The translations under genes were made by a program, and so were the position numbers. A stretch of 51,325 nt of DNA from Oceanicola sp. S124 (lineage in GTDB: Bacteria; Pseudomonadota; Alphaproteobacteria; Rhodobacterales; Rhodobacteraceae): assembly GCF_000220565.1 (NCBI RefSeq), contig NZ_AFPM01000038.1, forward strand, positions 1 to 51,325, written 5' to 3'. Below, in pieces: positions 19,074 through 26,975 of the stretch. Within the stretch, counting starts at the first letter, position 1. Every line of letters starts with the position of its first letter. The notes beneath the pieces were generated by a model. The model ran no database searches. It was not told the origin of the DNA and saw only the letters and a program-made list of their open reading frames with translations.

Positions 19074-19410
19074 GGCATGGACCGCAGCGCCAGGTGGCGC
19101 GCGCCCGTGGTCCGACAGCACCTAATGGCTGCGCCGCGATTCTGGAAGCGGTCAATGCCGCGACGATGACTTGCCCGGTATCTGGCGCAGTATCTGGCCC
19201 GGTAGCCGGCCCGACAACTGACCCTGCGACGGGCCCCGGGACGGCTCTGGCGGCGCACGGGAAAACCCGCCGATACCGGACGCCGGGCTTTCCTTGCAGG
19301 GGGCTTCACGCTAGAGTCCTGCACAACAAGGCCCGCGCAAGTCGGACCGTCAACGAGCAGGCCCGAAGGGCCAGGGTGCGGGACCTCCCGCCGAGGCAAG
19401 AGCAGGACAG
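19074..19410. other. intergenic region upstream of the SPOR lipoprotein
   Basis: 337 bases without a credible gene. It holds the tRNA-Ser promoter side and a short 12-bp imperfect tandem repeat (annotated separately). CTAGAGT near 19310 looks like a -10 element for the downstream gene, but no matching -35 was found. Confidence 0.4.
19178..19213 (+). repeat. three-copy 12-bp tandem repeat
   Basis: GTATCTGGCGCA, GTATCTGGCCCG and GTAGCCGGCCCG follow each other without gaps. Copies differ by two or three bases. Confidence 0.7.
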
Positions 19411-20451
19411 ATGATGCAGGGCATTCTTTCCCGACCCAAAGGGCTTACCCTCATGCGGGGGGCGGTTGCGCTGTGCGCCGTGCTTGCGGTGTCGGCCTGC
19501 CAGGAAGGCGGGCAGATGCAGCTGTTCAAGGCCAGCCAGGAAAGCCCCGAGGCCAGCCGTGGCCAGTCGCGCTCGACCAAGCTGATCGAACGGGATGTCG
19601 AGGCGCCCGAGGTCTTCCAGGTGACCGAGTCCGGTCTCTGGGACGGGCGCCCCTCGCTGGGCGGCGTCTGGGTCGCCCACCCCGACGTGACCGAGCCCGA
19701 ACGGGTGCTGATCCGCAATACCGACAATGACAATTTCGTCATCGGCGCCCTGTTCCGCCGCGAGACGATGGGCCCGGGGCCGCGGCTTCAGGTCTCCTCG
19801 GACGCCGCCGCCGCGCTCGGCATGCTGGCCGGCGCGCCCGAGCAGCTGAACGTCACCGCCCTGCGCCGCGAGACGGTGGACCCGGCGCCCGTCGCCCCCG
19901 CGCCCCTGCCCGCCTCGGCCGCGATGCCCGCCGCCGCTGCGGTCGAGACCGCTGCGCTTGACCCGGTCGCCACCGACACCACCGCCATGCTCGAGGCCAC
20001 CGCCGACCCGGCCCCTGCCGCCATGGCCACGCCCCTGCCCCCAGCCGCGACGAGCACGCAAGAGCCTGCGAAGAAAGGGCTTTTCGGCTGGCTGCGCCGC
20101 AAGGATGACCCCGCGCCCGAGTCCGCAATGACCGCCATGGCCGCGCCCGCCGTCTCCGCGGCGCCGCTCGCGGGGGCCGCCCCCGCCGCCCAGCCCGCCG
20201 CCACCGTGACCTCGTCTCTCGACAAGCCCTATATCCAGCTGGGCATCTTCAGCGTCCTGCAGAACGCCGAGAACACCGCCGTCGCGATGCGCCAGCGGTC
20301 GCTCTCGCCCGAGGTTCTGACCCACGAGAGCCAGGGCAAGACCTTCTACCGGGTGATCGTCGGCCCGGCCCGTTCCGCCACCGAACGGGCGACCATGCTG
20401 CAGGTCATCAAGGACGCCGGATTTACCGACGCCTATGCGGTTACGAACTGA
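19411..20451 (+). CDS. SPOR domain-containing lipoprotein
   Basis: 346 residues. A hydrophobic signal (GAVALCAVLAVSAC) ending in a lipobox cysteine predicts an exported lipoprotein. The middle (about residues 150-265) is a low-complexity Ala/Pro linker. The last 80 residues (YIQLGIFSVLQNAENTA ... YRVIVGPARSATERATMLQ ... GFTDAYAV) form a SPOR domain, which binds denuded septal peptidoglycan. It is next to a D,D-carboxypeptidase, fitting a role in cell-wall remodelling at division. It is not a clear RlpA, since no double-psi barrel is evident. Confidence 0.85.
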   Translation: MMQGILSRPKGLTLMRGAVALCAVLAVSACQEGGQMQLFKASQESPEASRGQSRSTKLIERDVEAPEVFQVTESGLWDGRPSLGGVWVAHPDVTEPERVLIRNTDNDNFVIGALFRRETMGPGPRLQVSSDAAAALGMLAGAPEQLNVTALRRETVDPAPVAPAPLPASAAMPAAAAVETAALDPVATDTTAMLEATADPAPAAMATPLPPAATSTQEPAKKGLFGWLRRKDDPAPESAMTAMAAPAVSAAPLAGAAPAAQPAATVTSSLDKPYIQLGIFSVLQNAENTAVAMRQRSLSPEVLTHESQGKTFYRVIVGPARSATERATMLQVIKDAGFTDAYAVTN

Positions 20452-20469
20452 TCCGGCCCATGCTAGAAA
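20441..20469 (+). promoter_or_regulatory. putative promoter for the carboxypeptidase gene
   Basis: TTACGA (20441-20446), 17-base spacer, TAGAAA (20464-20469). The -35 box overlaps the end of the SPOR gene. The match is moderate. Confidence 0.35.
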
Positions 20470-20551
20470 AGGTGCGATCCGTCGGGTCCGGCGCCTTTCC
20501 GGCCGGGGCCGGCCAACCTTCTTGCCACTGCGAAGCAGGAGTGATCCACCC

Positions 20552-21757
20552 ATGCAAACCCGCCCGCTGCGAGCCCTCCTCGCCGGTCTGACCCTCGCTG
20601 CCTTCGGGCTTGCCGCCCTTCCGGCGCAGGCCTTCGACACCAAGGCCCGTGCCGCCTACGTGGTCGATATTACCACCGACACGGCGCTTCTGGCGAAAGA
20701 GGCCGACGTGCCGCTGCCCCCGGCCTCGATGTCGAAGCTGATGACGCTCTACGTGGCCTTCGAGGCGATTCGCGACGGCCGCCTGCGGCTGGACGAGGAA
20801 CTGCCGGTCTCGCAGCACGCGATGAACTATGGCGGCTCGACCATGTTCCTGGACACCACCGACCGGGTGAAGGTCTCGGACCTGATCCAGGGCATCATCG
20901 TCCTGTCGGGCAACGACGCCTGCGCGGTGATCGCCGAGGCCTTGTCGCCGGACGGCACCGAGGCGGGCTTTGCCCGCTACATGACGCAGCGCGCCCAGCA
21001 GATGGGGATGACCAACTCGACCTTCGCCAATTCCAATGGCTGGCCGGATCCGATGCAGCGCATGTCGATGCGGGATCTTGCCTTGCTGGCCACCCGGATC
21101 ATCGAGGACTTCCCCGAGTTCTACGCCTATTTCAACGAGCGCGAATTCGCCTTCGATGGCCGTGCGCCCGACAATGTGCACAACCGCAACCCGCTGCTGT
21201 CGATGGGCATCGGCGCCGACGGGCTGAAGACCGGCCACACCGAGGAAGCAGGCTACGGCCTCGTCGGTTCGGCGGTGGATGATCTCTCCGGGCGCCGCAT
21301 CGTCTTCGTCTATTCCGGCCTCGACAGCATGCAGACCCGCGCCGAAGAGGGCCGCTCGATCGTCAACTGGGCCTTCCGCCAGTTCAAGGAAAGCACCCTG
21401 CTGGAAGCCGGAGAGGTGCTGCCCACCCGCCTGCCCGTCCACGAAGGCGACCGCCCCGATGTCGGCCTGACCGTGGCCGAGGATGTCACCACCCTGGTGC
21501 CGGTGCTCTCGGCCGAGGGCATCGCCTCGGAGGTGGTCTTCGACGGCCCCGTCAAGGCGCCCGTCATCGCCGGCCAGGAACTGGGTCACCTGATCCTGCG
21601 CCCCGAGGGCCTGCCCGAGAAGCGCGTCGCCCTGATCGCCGCCGAGGCGGTGCCCCATGGCGGCTTCAAGGCCAAGCTGCAGAGCGCCGCGCGCTACCTG
21701 CTGCGCCGGATGAACGAGGGCCCGGACGAGGCATCGCCCGAGGGCGTCGCCTCTTGA
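20552..21757 (+). CDS. D-alanyl-D-alanine carboxypeptidase (PBP5/6 type)
   Basis: Trims the terminal D-Ala from peptidoglycan pentapeptides in the periplasm. The ATG at 20552 has GGAG upstream and starts a clear signal peptide (ALLAGLTLAAFGLAALPAQA). The serine-peptidase S11 triad of motifs is complete: SxxK in SMSKL, SGN in LSGNDA and KTG in LKTGHT. The C-terminal beta domain (about residues 285-375) and a short amphipathic tail follow, as in DacA/DacC proteins that attach to the inner membrane. 401 residues. The following tmk gene overlaps its stop codon, so the downstream replication genes may depend on this transcript. Confidence 0.95.
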   Translation: MQTRPLRALLAGLTLAAFGLAALPAQAFDTKARAAYVVDITTDTALLAKEADVPLPPASMSKLMTLYVAFEAIRDGRLRLDEELPVSQHAMNYGGSTMFLDTTDRVKVSDLIQGIIVLSGNDACAVIAEALSPDGTEAGFARYMTQRAQQMGMTNSTFANSNGWPDPMQRMSMRDLALLATRIIEDFPEFYAYFNEREFAFDGRAPDNVHNRNPLLSMGIGADGLKTGHTEEAGYGLVGSAVDDLSGRRIVFVYSGLDSMQTRAEEGRSIVNWAFRQFKESTLLEAGEVLPTRLPVHEGDRPDVGLTVAEDVTTLVPVLSAEGIASEVVFDGPVKAPVIAGQELGHLILRPEGLPEKRVALIAAEAVPHGGFKAKLQSAARYLLRRMNEGPDEASPEGVAS

Positions 21758-22392
21758 GCCAGGGCAGCGGCCTCTTCCTGTCGTTCGAGGGCATCGACGG
21801 GTCCGGCAAGTCGACGCAGGCGCGCCGGCTGGCCGGGCACCTGCGCGACCTCGGGCGCGAAGTGGTGCTGACCCGCGAACCCGGCGGTTCGCCGGGCGCC
21901 GAGGAGATCCGCGCGCTGGTGCTGAACGGTGACCCCGACCGCTGGTCCGCCGAGACCGAGATCCTGCTGTTCACCGCCGCCCGCCGCGATCACCTGGAAC
22001 GCACCATCCAGCCCGCGCTGGAGCGCGACGCGGTGGTGATCTGCGACCGTTTCGCCGACAGCACCCGCATGTATCAGGGCCTGTCGCGCGGCGACCTGCG
22101 CGCCCAGGTCGACAAGCTGCACGCCCTGATGATCGGGCGCGAGCCGGACATCACCCTGCTGATTGACATGGACCCCGCCGAGGGCCTGTCGCGCGCCCTG
22201 TCGCGCACCGGCGCCGAGGAACGCTTCGAGACCTTCGGCCTCGAGCTGCAACAGGCGATGCGACGCGGCTACCTCGACCTCGCCCGCGAACATGCCGAGC
22301 GTTTCCGCGTGGTCGACGGCACCGGCGACCCGGATGAGGTCTTCGACCGGCTGCTGTCCGCCCTGCCCGAGTTCTCGGAGCCCCGTGCATGA
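21754..22392 (+). CDS. tmk: thymidylate kinase
   Basis: Phosphorylates dTMP to dTDP in the cytoplasm. The 212-residue protein starts at a TTG that overlaps the preceding stop (TTGA), indicating coupled translation. The P-loop FEGIDGSGKST (residues 11-21), the DRFADSTRMYQG dTMP-binding motif and the LID-like segment around RALSRTGAEERFE are present. The upstream neighbour encodes cell-wall trimming, the downstream one the clamp loader; this order is common in Rhodobacterales. Confidence 0.96.
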   Translation: MSQGSGLFLSFEGIDGSGKSTQARRLAGHLRDLGREVVLTREPGGSPGAEEIRALVLNGDPDRWSAETEILLFTAARRDHLERTIQPALERDAVVICDRFADSTRMYQGLSRGDLRAQVDKLHALMIGREPDITLLIDMDPAEGLSRALSRTGAEERFETFGLELQQAMRRGYLDLAREHAERFRVVDGTGDPDEVFDRLLSALPEFSEPRA

Positions 22393-23528
22393 GCGGCGAG
22401 GACGGCCAGCCGGAACCGGATCGCGTCGAGGGCGCGCCGCATCCCCGCGACACCCTCCGCCTCTTCGGCCAGGCCGAGGCCGAGGCCGAGTTTCTCGATG
22501 CCTTCAACCGCGGCCGGTTGCACCATGGCTGGATGATCACCGGCCCGCGCGGCAGCGGCAAGGCGACGCTGGCCTGGTCCATCGCCCGCTTCCTGCTGGC
22601 CACCCCCGACCCCGCCGAGGACGACGGGGGCATGTTCGGCGCGGCCCTGGCCCCGGCGCAGGCCGACAGCCTGGCCATCCCCGTGGATCACCCCGTTACC
22701 CGCCGCATGGCCGCCGGCGCCGAGCCGGGCCTCTTCGTGCTGCGCCGCGGGGTCAGCGACACGACAGGCCGCCTCAAGGCGCAGATCACCGTCGACGAGG
22801 CGCGCCGGCTGAAGGGCTTCTTCACCCTGTCCGCCGCCGACGGCGGCCGCCGCGTGGTCATCGTCGACGCCACGGACGAGCTGAACACCTCGGCTGCCAA
22901 TGCCCTGCTGAAGCTGCTGGAAGAGCCACCGGCCCGCACCACCCTGCTGCTGGTCACGCACCAGCCCTCGGGCCTGCTGCCCACCATCCGCTCGCGCTGC
23001 CGCCTGCTGCGGCTGAAGCCGCTGAACCCCGACATGATGCAGGCCGCGCTGGATCAGGCCGGTATCACCGCCACCCAGCCCGAACGTCTGGCGGCGCTGG
23101 CCGAAGGCTCTGTCGGCGCGGCGGTGCGGCTGGCGATGCTGGACGGTCTGAAGCTTTACGGCGAATGGATCGCCATCCTCGGCTCTCTGCCGCGTCTCGA
23201 CCGCGCCCGGGCACAGGCGCTGGCCGATGCCGCCGCCGCGCGCGGTGCCGAGGAAAGCCGCGCCCTGCTGCTGTCGCTGCTGGATCAGGCCCTTGCCCGC
23301 CTGTCGCGCGCCGGCGCCACCGGCCAGCCCCCTTCCCCCGAGGCCGCCCCCGGAGAGGCCGAGGTCTTTGCCCGCCTTGCCCCCACCCCGCACCATGCGC
23401 GTCTTTGGGCGGCAGAAGCGCAGGAGATCGGCGCCCGGCTGCGCCACGGCACGGCGGTCAACCTTGACCCTGCCGCGCTCATCCTTGATACGGTCTTCAG
23501 GCTGCAACGCGCAGCGGGCGGGGGCTGA
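22389..23528 (+). CDS. holB: DNA polymerase III subunit delta'
   Basis: Clamp-loader subunit. 379 residues, starting with an ATGA overlap to tmk. An AAA+ core begins after a polar N-terminal tail; Walker A is TGPRGSGKAT (51-60), and the conserved LLKLLEEPPARTTLLLVTH and SGLLPTIRSRCRLLRL stretches (sensor 1 and the SRC arginine-finger motif) mark the delta' family. The C-terminal helical domain is more divergent. Order tmk-holB-tatD is a widely conserved bacterial arrangement, which supports the call. Confidence 0.94.
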   Translation: MSGEDGQPEPDRVEGAPHPRDTLRLFGQAEAEAEFLDAFNRGRLHHGWMITGPRGSGKATLAWSIARFLLATPDPAEDDGGMFGAALAPAQADSLAIPVDHPVTRRMAAGAEPGLFVLRRGVSDTTGRLKAQITVDEARRLKGFFTLSAADGGRRVVIVDATDELNTSAANALLKLLEEPPARTTLLLVTHQPSGLLPTIRSRCRLLRLKPLNPDMMQAALDQAGITATQPERLAALAEGSVGAAVRLAMLDGLKLYGEWIAILGSLPRLDRARAQALADAAAARGAEESRALLLSLLDQALARLSRAGATGQPPSPEAAPGEAEVFARLAPTPHHARLWAAEAQEIGARLRHGTAVNLDPAALILDTVFRLQRAAGGG

Positions 23529-23555
23529 CCCGCCGCGAAGACCTTCAGGACAGAC

Positions 23556-24365
23556 ATGACCGATACGCCCCAGATCACCGACAGCCATTGCCATCTCGAC
23601 TTCCCGGATTTCGACGGTGAACTGGATCAGGTGATTGCCCGCGCCCATGCGGCCGGGGTGTCACGCATGGTCTCGATCTGCACGCGCATGCCCTCGGTCC
23701 CCAGGGTCCGCGCCATCGCCGAGGCCAACCCTTCGGTCTTCTGGACCTTCGGACTGCACCCGATGTCGGTGGCCGATCACCCGCCCGTCAGCTTCGACGA
23801 GCTGGTCGAGATCGCGCAGCATCCCAAGCTGGTCGGCATCGGCGAGACGGGCCTGGATTACCACTACACCGCCGAAAGCGCCGAGGCCCAGAAGGCCAGC
23901 CTGCGCGTCCACTGCGCCGCCGCCGCCGAAACCGGCCTGCCGCTGATCATCCACGCCCGCGACGCGGACGAGGACATGGCGCGCATCCTCGAAGAGGAAT
24001 ACCGCAACGCGCCCTACAGTTGCGTGATGCACTGCTTCTCGTCCGGTGCCGATCTGGGTCGCAAGGCGCTGGAGCTGGGCTTCTACCTGTCGATGTCCGG
24101 CGTCACGACGTTCAAGAAAAGCCAGGAGCTGCGCGACTTCTTCGCCACCGTGCCGCTGGAGCGCGTGCTGGTGGAAACCGACAGCCCCTACCTCGCCCCG
24201 CCGCCGCATCGCGGCAAGCGCAACGAGCCCGCCTTTACCGCCCTGACCGCCCATGTCGGTGCCGAGGTCTTCGGCCTCGACTACCTGGCCTTCGCGGCGC
24301 AGACCCAGGCCAATTTCGACCGCCTCTTCACCAAGGTCGGCCAATGGCAGGCCAAGGCCGCCTGA
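23556..24365 (+). CDS. TatD family metal-dependent hydrolase
   Basis: 269-residue TIM-barrel amidohydrolase-type protein of the TatD family, which includes 3'-5' DNases active on single strands and RNA ends. Metal-binding motifs are complete: DSHCHLDF (His11, His13), GETGLDYH (Glu), IIHARDADED (His), CVMHCFSSG (His) and VETDSPYLAP (Asp). It follows holB after 27 bases and overlaps the next gene by one base. Biological substrate within the cell is not certain. Confidence 0.94.
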   Translation: MTDTPQITDSHCHLDFPDFDGELDQVIARAHAAGVSRMVSICTRMPSVPRVRAIAEANPSVFWTFGLHPMSVADHPPVSFDELVEIAQHPKLVGIGETGLDYHYTAESAEAQKASLRVHCAAAAETGLPLIIHARDADEDMARILEEEYRNAPYSCVMHCFSSGADLGRKALELGFYLSMSGVTTFKKSQELRDFFATVPLERVLVETDSPYLAPPPHRGKRNEPAFTALTAHVGAEVFGLDYLAFAAQTQANFDRLFTKVGQWQAKAA

Positions 24366-25162
24366 TGGGAACGCTGACCTTCACCATCCTCGGCTGCGGC
24401 TCTTCCGGCGGCGTGCCCCGGATCGGCGGCCACTGGGGCGACTGCGATCCGGCCAATCCGAAGAACCGCCGCCGCCGCTGCTCGCTGCTGATCGAGCAGG
24501 AGGGCCCCGAGGGCCGCACCACGGTGCTGATCGACACCTCGCCCGACATGCGCGAGCAGCTGATCTCGGCCGGGGTCGGCAAGCTGGACGCGGTGGTCTT
24601 CACCCATGCCCATGCGGATCATGTCCACGGCATCGACGACCTGCGGCAGGTGGTCTTCAACACCCGCAAGCGCCTGCCGGTCTGGGCCGACATCCCGACG
24701 CAGAAGGATCTGACCGACCGCTTCGGATATGTCTTCACCCAGCCCGAGGGCTCGTCCTATCCGCCGATCCTCGACCTGAACCTGATCGAGGGCGCGGTCA
24801 GCATCCCCGGCGCGGGCGGCACCATCACCCTGCTGCCCTTCCGGGTGAACCATGGCTCGATCGACGCGCTCGGCTTCCGGGTGCGCGACCTGGCCTACCT
24901 GCCCGACGTGGCCCAGATGTCCGAGGAAGCCTGGGAGGCCTGCGCCGGCCTCGACTGCTGGATCCTCGACACCCTGCGCCGCGACCCGCATCCGACCCAT
25001 TCGCACCTGGCCCAGTCGCTGGAGTGGATCGCCCGCGCCGCTCCCGATCGCGCGGTGCTGACCAACATGCATATCGACCTGGATTACGACACGCTGCAGG
25101 CCGAGACCCCGGACCATATCACCCCGGCCTTTGACGGAATGCAGATCACCTACCGCATCTGA
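24365..25162 (+). CDS. MBL-fold metallo-hydrolase (PhnP-like)
   Basis: 265 residues. The HxHxDH motif is His81-Ala-His83-Ala-Asp85-His86; further metal ligands are seen in RVNHGS and CWILDTLRRDPHPTHS. The N-terminal LGCGSSGGVPRIGGHWG and the internal CDPANPKNRR insertion are typical of the PhnP/phosphoribosyl cyclic phosphodiesterase-like group that is linked to tatD in many alphaproteobacteria. Whether it hydrolyses cyclic phosphodiesters here is not known. The start overlaps the tatD-like stop (TGATG). Confidence 0.9.
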   Translation: MGTLTFTILGCGSSGGVPRIGGHWGDCDPANPKNRRRRCSLLIEQEGPEGRTTVLIDTSPDMREQLISAGVGKLDAVVFTHAHADHVHGIDDLRQVVFNTRKRLPVWADIPTQKDLTDRFGYVFTQPEGSSYPPILDLNLIEGAVSIPGAGGTITLLPFRVNHGSIDALGFRVRDLAYLPDVAQMSEEAWEACAGLDCWILDTLRRDPHPTHSHLAQSLEWIARAAPDRAVLTNMHIDLDYDTLQAETPDHITPAFDGMQITYRI

Positions 25163-25196
25163 CCCGCCGGCGACCGGCCCTGCAAAGGACGCCGTG

Positions 25197-26129
25197 ATGA
25201 GCGCGTTGCTCTACATCATCCTGCCCGTCTTCCTCGTGCTCGGAGCGGGCTATGTCACCACCCGCACCGGGCTGCTGAAGCTCTCGGTCGCCGAAGGGCT
25301 GATGTCGTACACGCAAAGCGCGGCCTTCCCCTGCCTGCTGTTTCTCGCCATCTCGGGCTTCGACCTCGGGGAACAGTTCCACGCGCCGCTGCTGGTCAGC
25401 TACTACGTCGGCGCCACGGCCTGCTTCTCCCTCGGAGTGCTGGGGGCCCGGGCCATCGGGCGTTCTCCCGAGGATGCGGTGGTCATCGGTTTCTGCTGCC
25501 TCTTCGGCAACTCGATGATGCTGGGCGTGCCGATCACCGAACGCGCCTTCGGCACCTCGGCGCTGGATGCCAACTTCGCCATCATCTCGATCCACGCGCC
25601 CTTCTGCTACACCCTCGGCATCGTCGCGATGGAGCTGACGATGGCCGGCGGACAGGGGTTGGCACTGTTCCCGCTGGTCAGGCGGATTCTGCGCCAGATC
25701 TTCACCAACCCGCTGGTGATCGCGCTGATGCTGGGCTTCGTGGTCAACCTCACCGGCTTCGTGGTGCCCGTGCCGCTTGAGGACGCCCTGCAGATCATCG
25801 CCCGCTCGGCGCTGCCGGCGGCGCTGTTCGCGGTCGGCGGGGTACTGGTGCAATACAGGATCGAAGGCGACTGGCGCCTGATCGGGCTGATCTGCCTGCT
25901 GTCGCTGATGGTGCATCCGGCGATCACATGGGTCCTCGGCAAGGCCTACGGCCTCTCGCCGGAAAGCTTCCGCTCGGCCATCCTGACCGCCGCCGTGGCA
26001 CCGGGGGTGAACACCTATGTCTTCGCCAACCTCTATGACCGGGCCAAGCGCTCGGCCGCCTCGGGGCTGCTGATCGCGACGGGCGTCTGCCTGTTCACCT
26101 CGTGGTTCTGGCTGTCGCTGCTGCCCTAG
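25197..26129 (+). CDS. AEC family transporter
   Basis: 310 residues, about ten membrane helices in two repeats. AEC (auxin efflux carrier) family members in bacteria move malonate, malate or related acids; the substrate here is unknown. Landmarks: ILPVFLVLGAGYV at the start, GNSMMLGVPITERAFG in the first repeat, ALFAVGGVLVQY and PGVNTYVFANLY in the second. AAAGGA precedes the ATG; a GTG one codon earlier is an alternative. Not tightly linked to its neighbours. Confidence 0.9.
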   Translation: MSALLYIILPVFLVLGAGYVTTRTGLLKLSVAEGLMSYTQSAAFPCLLFLAISGFDLGEQFHAPLLVSYYVGATACFSLGVLGARAIGRSPEDAVVIGFCCLFGNSMMLGVPITERAFGTSALDANFAIISIHAPFCYTLGIVAMELTMAGGQGLALFPLVRRILRQIFTNPLVIALMLGFVVNLTGFVVPVPLEDALQIIARSALPAALFAVGGVLVQYRIEGDWRLIGLICLLSLMVHPAITWVLGKAYGLSPESFRSAILTAAVAPGVNTYVFANLYDRAKRSAASGLLIATGVCLFTSWFWLSLLP

Positions 26130-26204
26130 GGCCGCTTGCGCGACCGTCCCGCAGGGGCTACCCCTTTCCTGACCGCAGCCGCGCACGCAGGAGAGAGTGT
26201 TTCC

Positions 26205-26975
26205 ATGGAGATCAACGTGACCTACCAGCGCGGCCCCACCGATCCCGGCGCCGGTCCGGTGAAGGTGGGCTGGCTGCTCGGCCCCGTCGATGCCCCGGTG
26301 ATCTACGAGCCGCCGCGCCGCGTCCATTCCCGCGACGCCCGCCGCGAGCACGCCAAGTCGGCTTCGCGCTGCCCCGCGGTGGTCGGCCTGGAAAGCCGCT
26401 ATTTCGAAGTCCCCTGTCCCTTCGACCTGAACATCGGCTTCACCCGCGACAAGGAGGGCAAGCCGCAGCTGCGCAACCTCTCGGGCGAGAAATCCGCCGT
26501 GCGCGGCTCGACCCTGGGCAAGCGGCTGTCGCTGGTGCCCGAGGCCGAGTGGCGCTACCCCGACCGGCCGATCCTGCAGCTGAAGCTGCCCTACTATTTC
26601 ATCACGGATGAGCCGGTCTACCTGACCCAGCTTGAAGCCTACATGTACTACCGCAAGACGCCCCTGCCGGGCACGATCTTCGGCGGGCGCTTCCCGATCA
26701 CCCTCTGGCCGCGCCCCCTCATGTGGGCCTTCGAATGGCATGACATCGAAAAACCCATCGTGATCCGGCGCGGCGAACCGCTGTTCTATTGCCTCTTCGA
26801 GGCCGACGGCCCGGACCGGACCGTGCAGATGGTCGAGGCCGAGATGACGGACGAGCTGAAGACCTACATGGATCACATCGGCGGCGCGGTGAACTACGTC
26901 AACCAGACCTTCTCGCTGTTCGAAGCGGCGGAACGGGTGCGCCCGGCGAAGCTGCTGAAAGCGCGCGAGAAATGA
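26205..26975 (+). CDS. conserved protein of unknown function, partner of the sulfotransferase fusion
   Basis: 256 residues, soluble, no signal peptide. I do not recognise a catalytic motif. It is rich in aromatic and proline residues with beta-like stretches (YFEVPCPFDLNIGFT, YFITDEPVYLTQLEAYMYY, GTIFGGRFPITLWPRPLMWAFEW, PLFYCLFEADGPDR), which suggests a compact beta-sandwich or cupin-like fold. GGAG lies upstream of the ATG at 26205. Its stop overlaps the start of the next gene (ATGA), so the two proteins are probably made together and work in the same process, perhaps modification of a surface glycan. This role is inference from linkage. Confidence 0.8.
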   Translation: MEINVTYQRGPTDPGAGPVKVGWLLGPVDAPVIYEPPRRVHSRDARREHAKSASRCPAVVGLESRYFEVPCPFDLNIGFTRDKEGKPQLRNLSGEKSAVRGSTLGKRLSLVPEAEWRYPDRPILQLKLPYYFITDEPVYLTQLEAYMYYRKTPLPGTIFGGRFPITLWPRPLMWAFEWHDIEKPIVIRRGEPLFYCLFEADGPDRTVQMVEAEMTDELKTYMDHIGGAVNYVNQTFSLFEAAERVRPAKLLKAREK

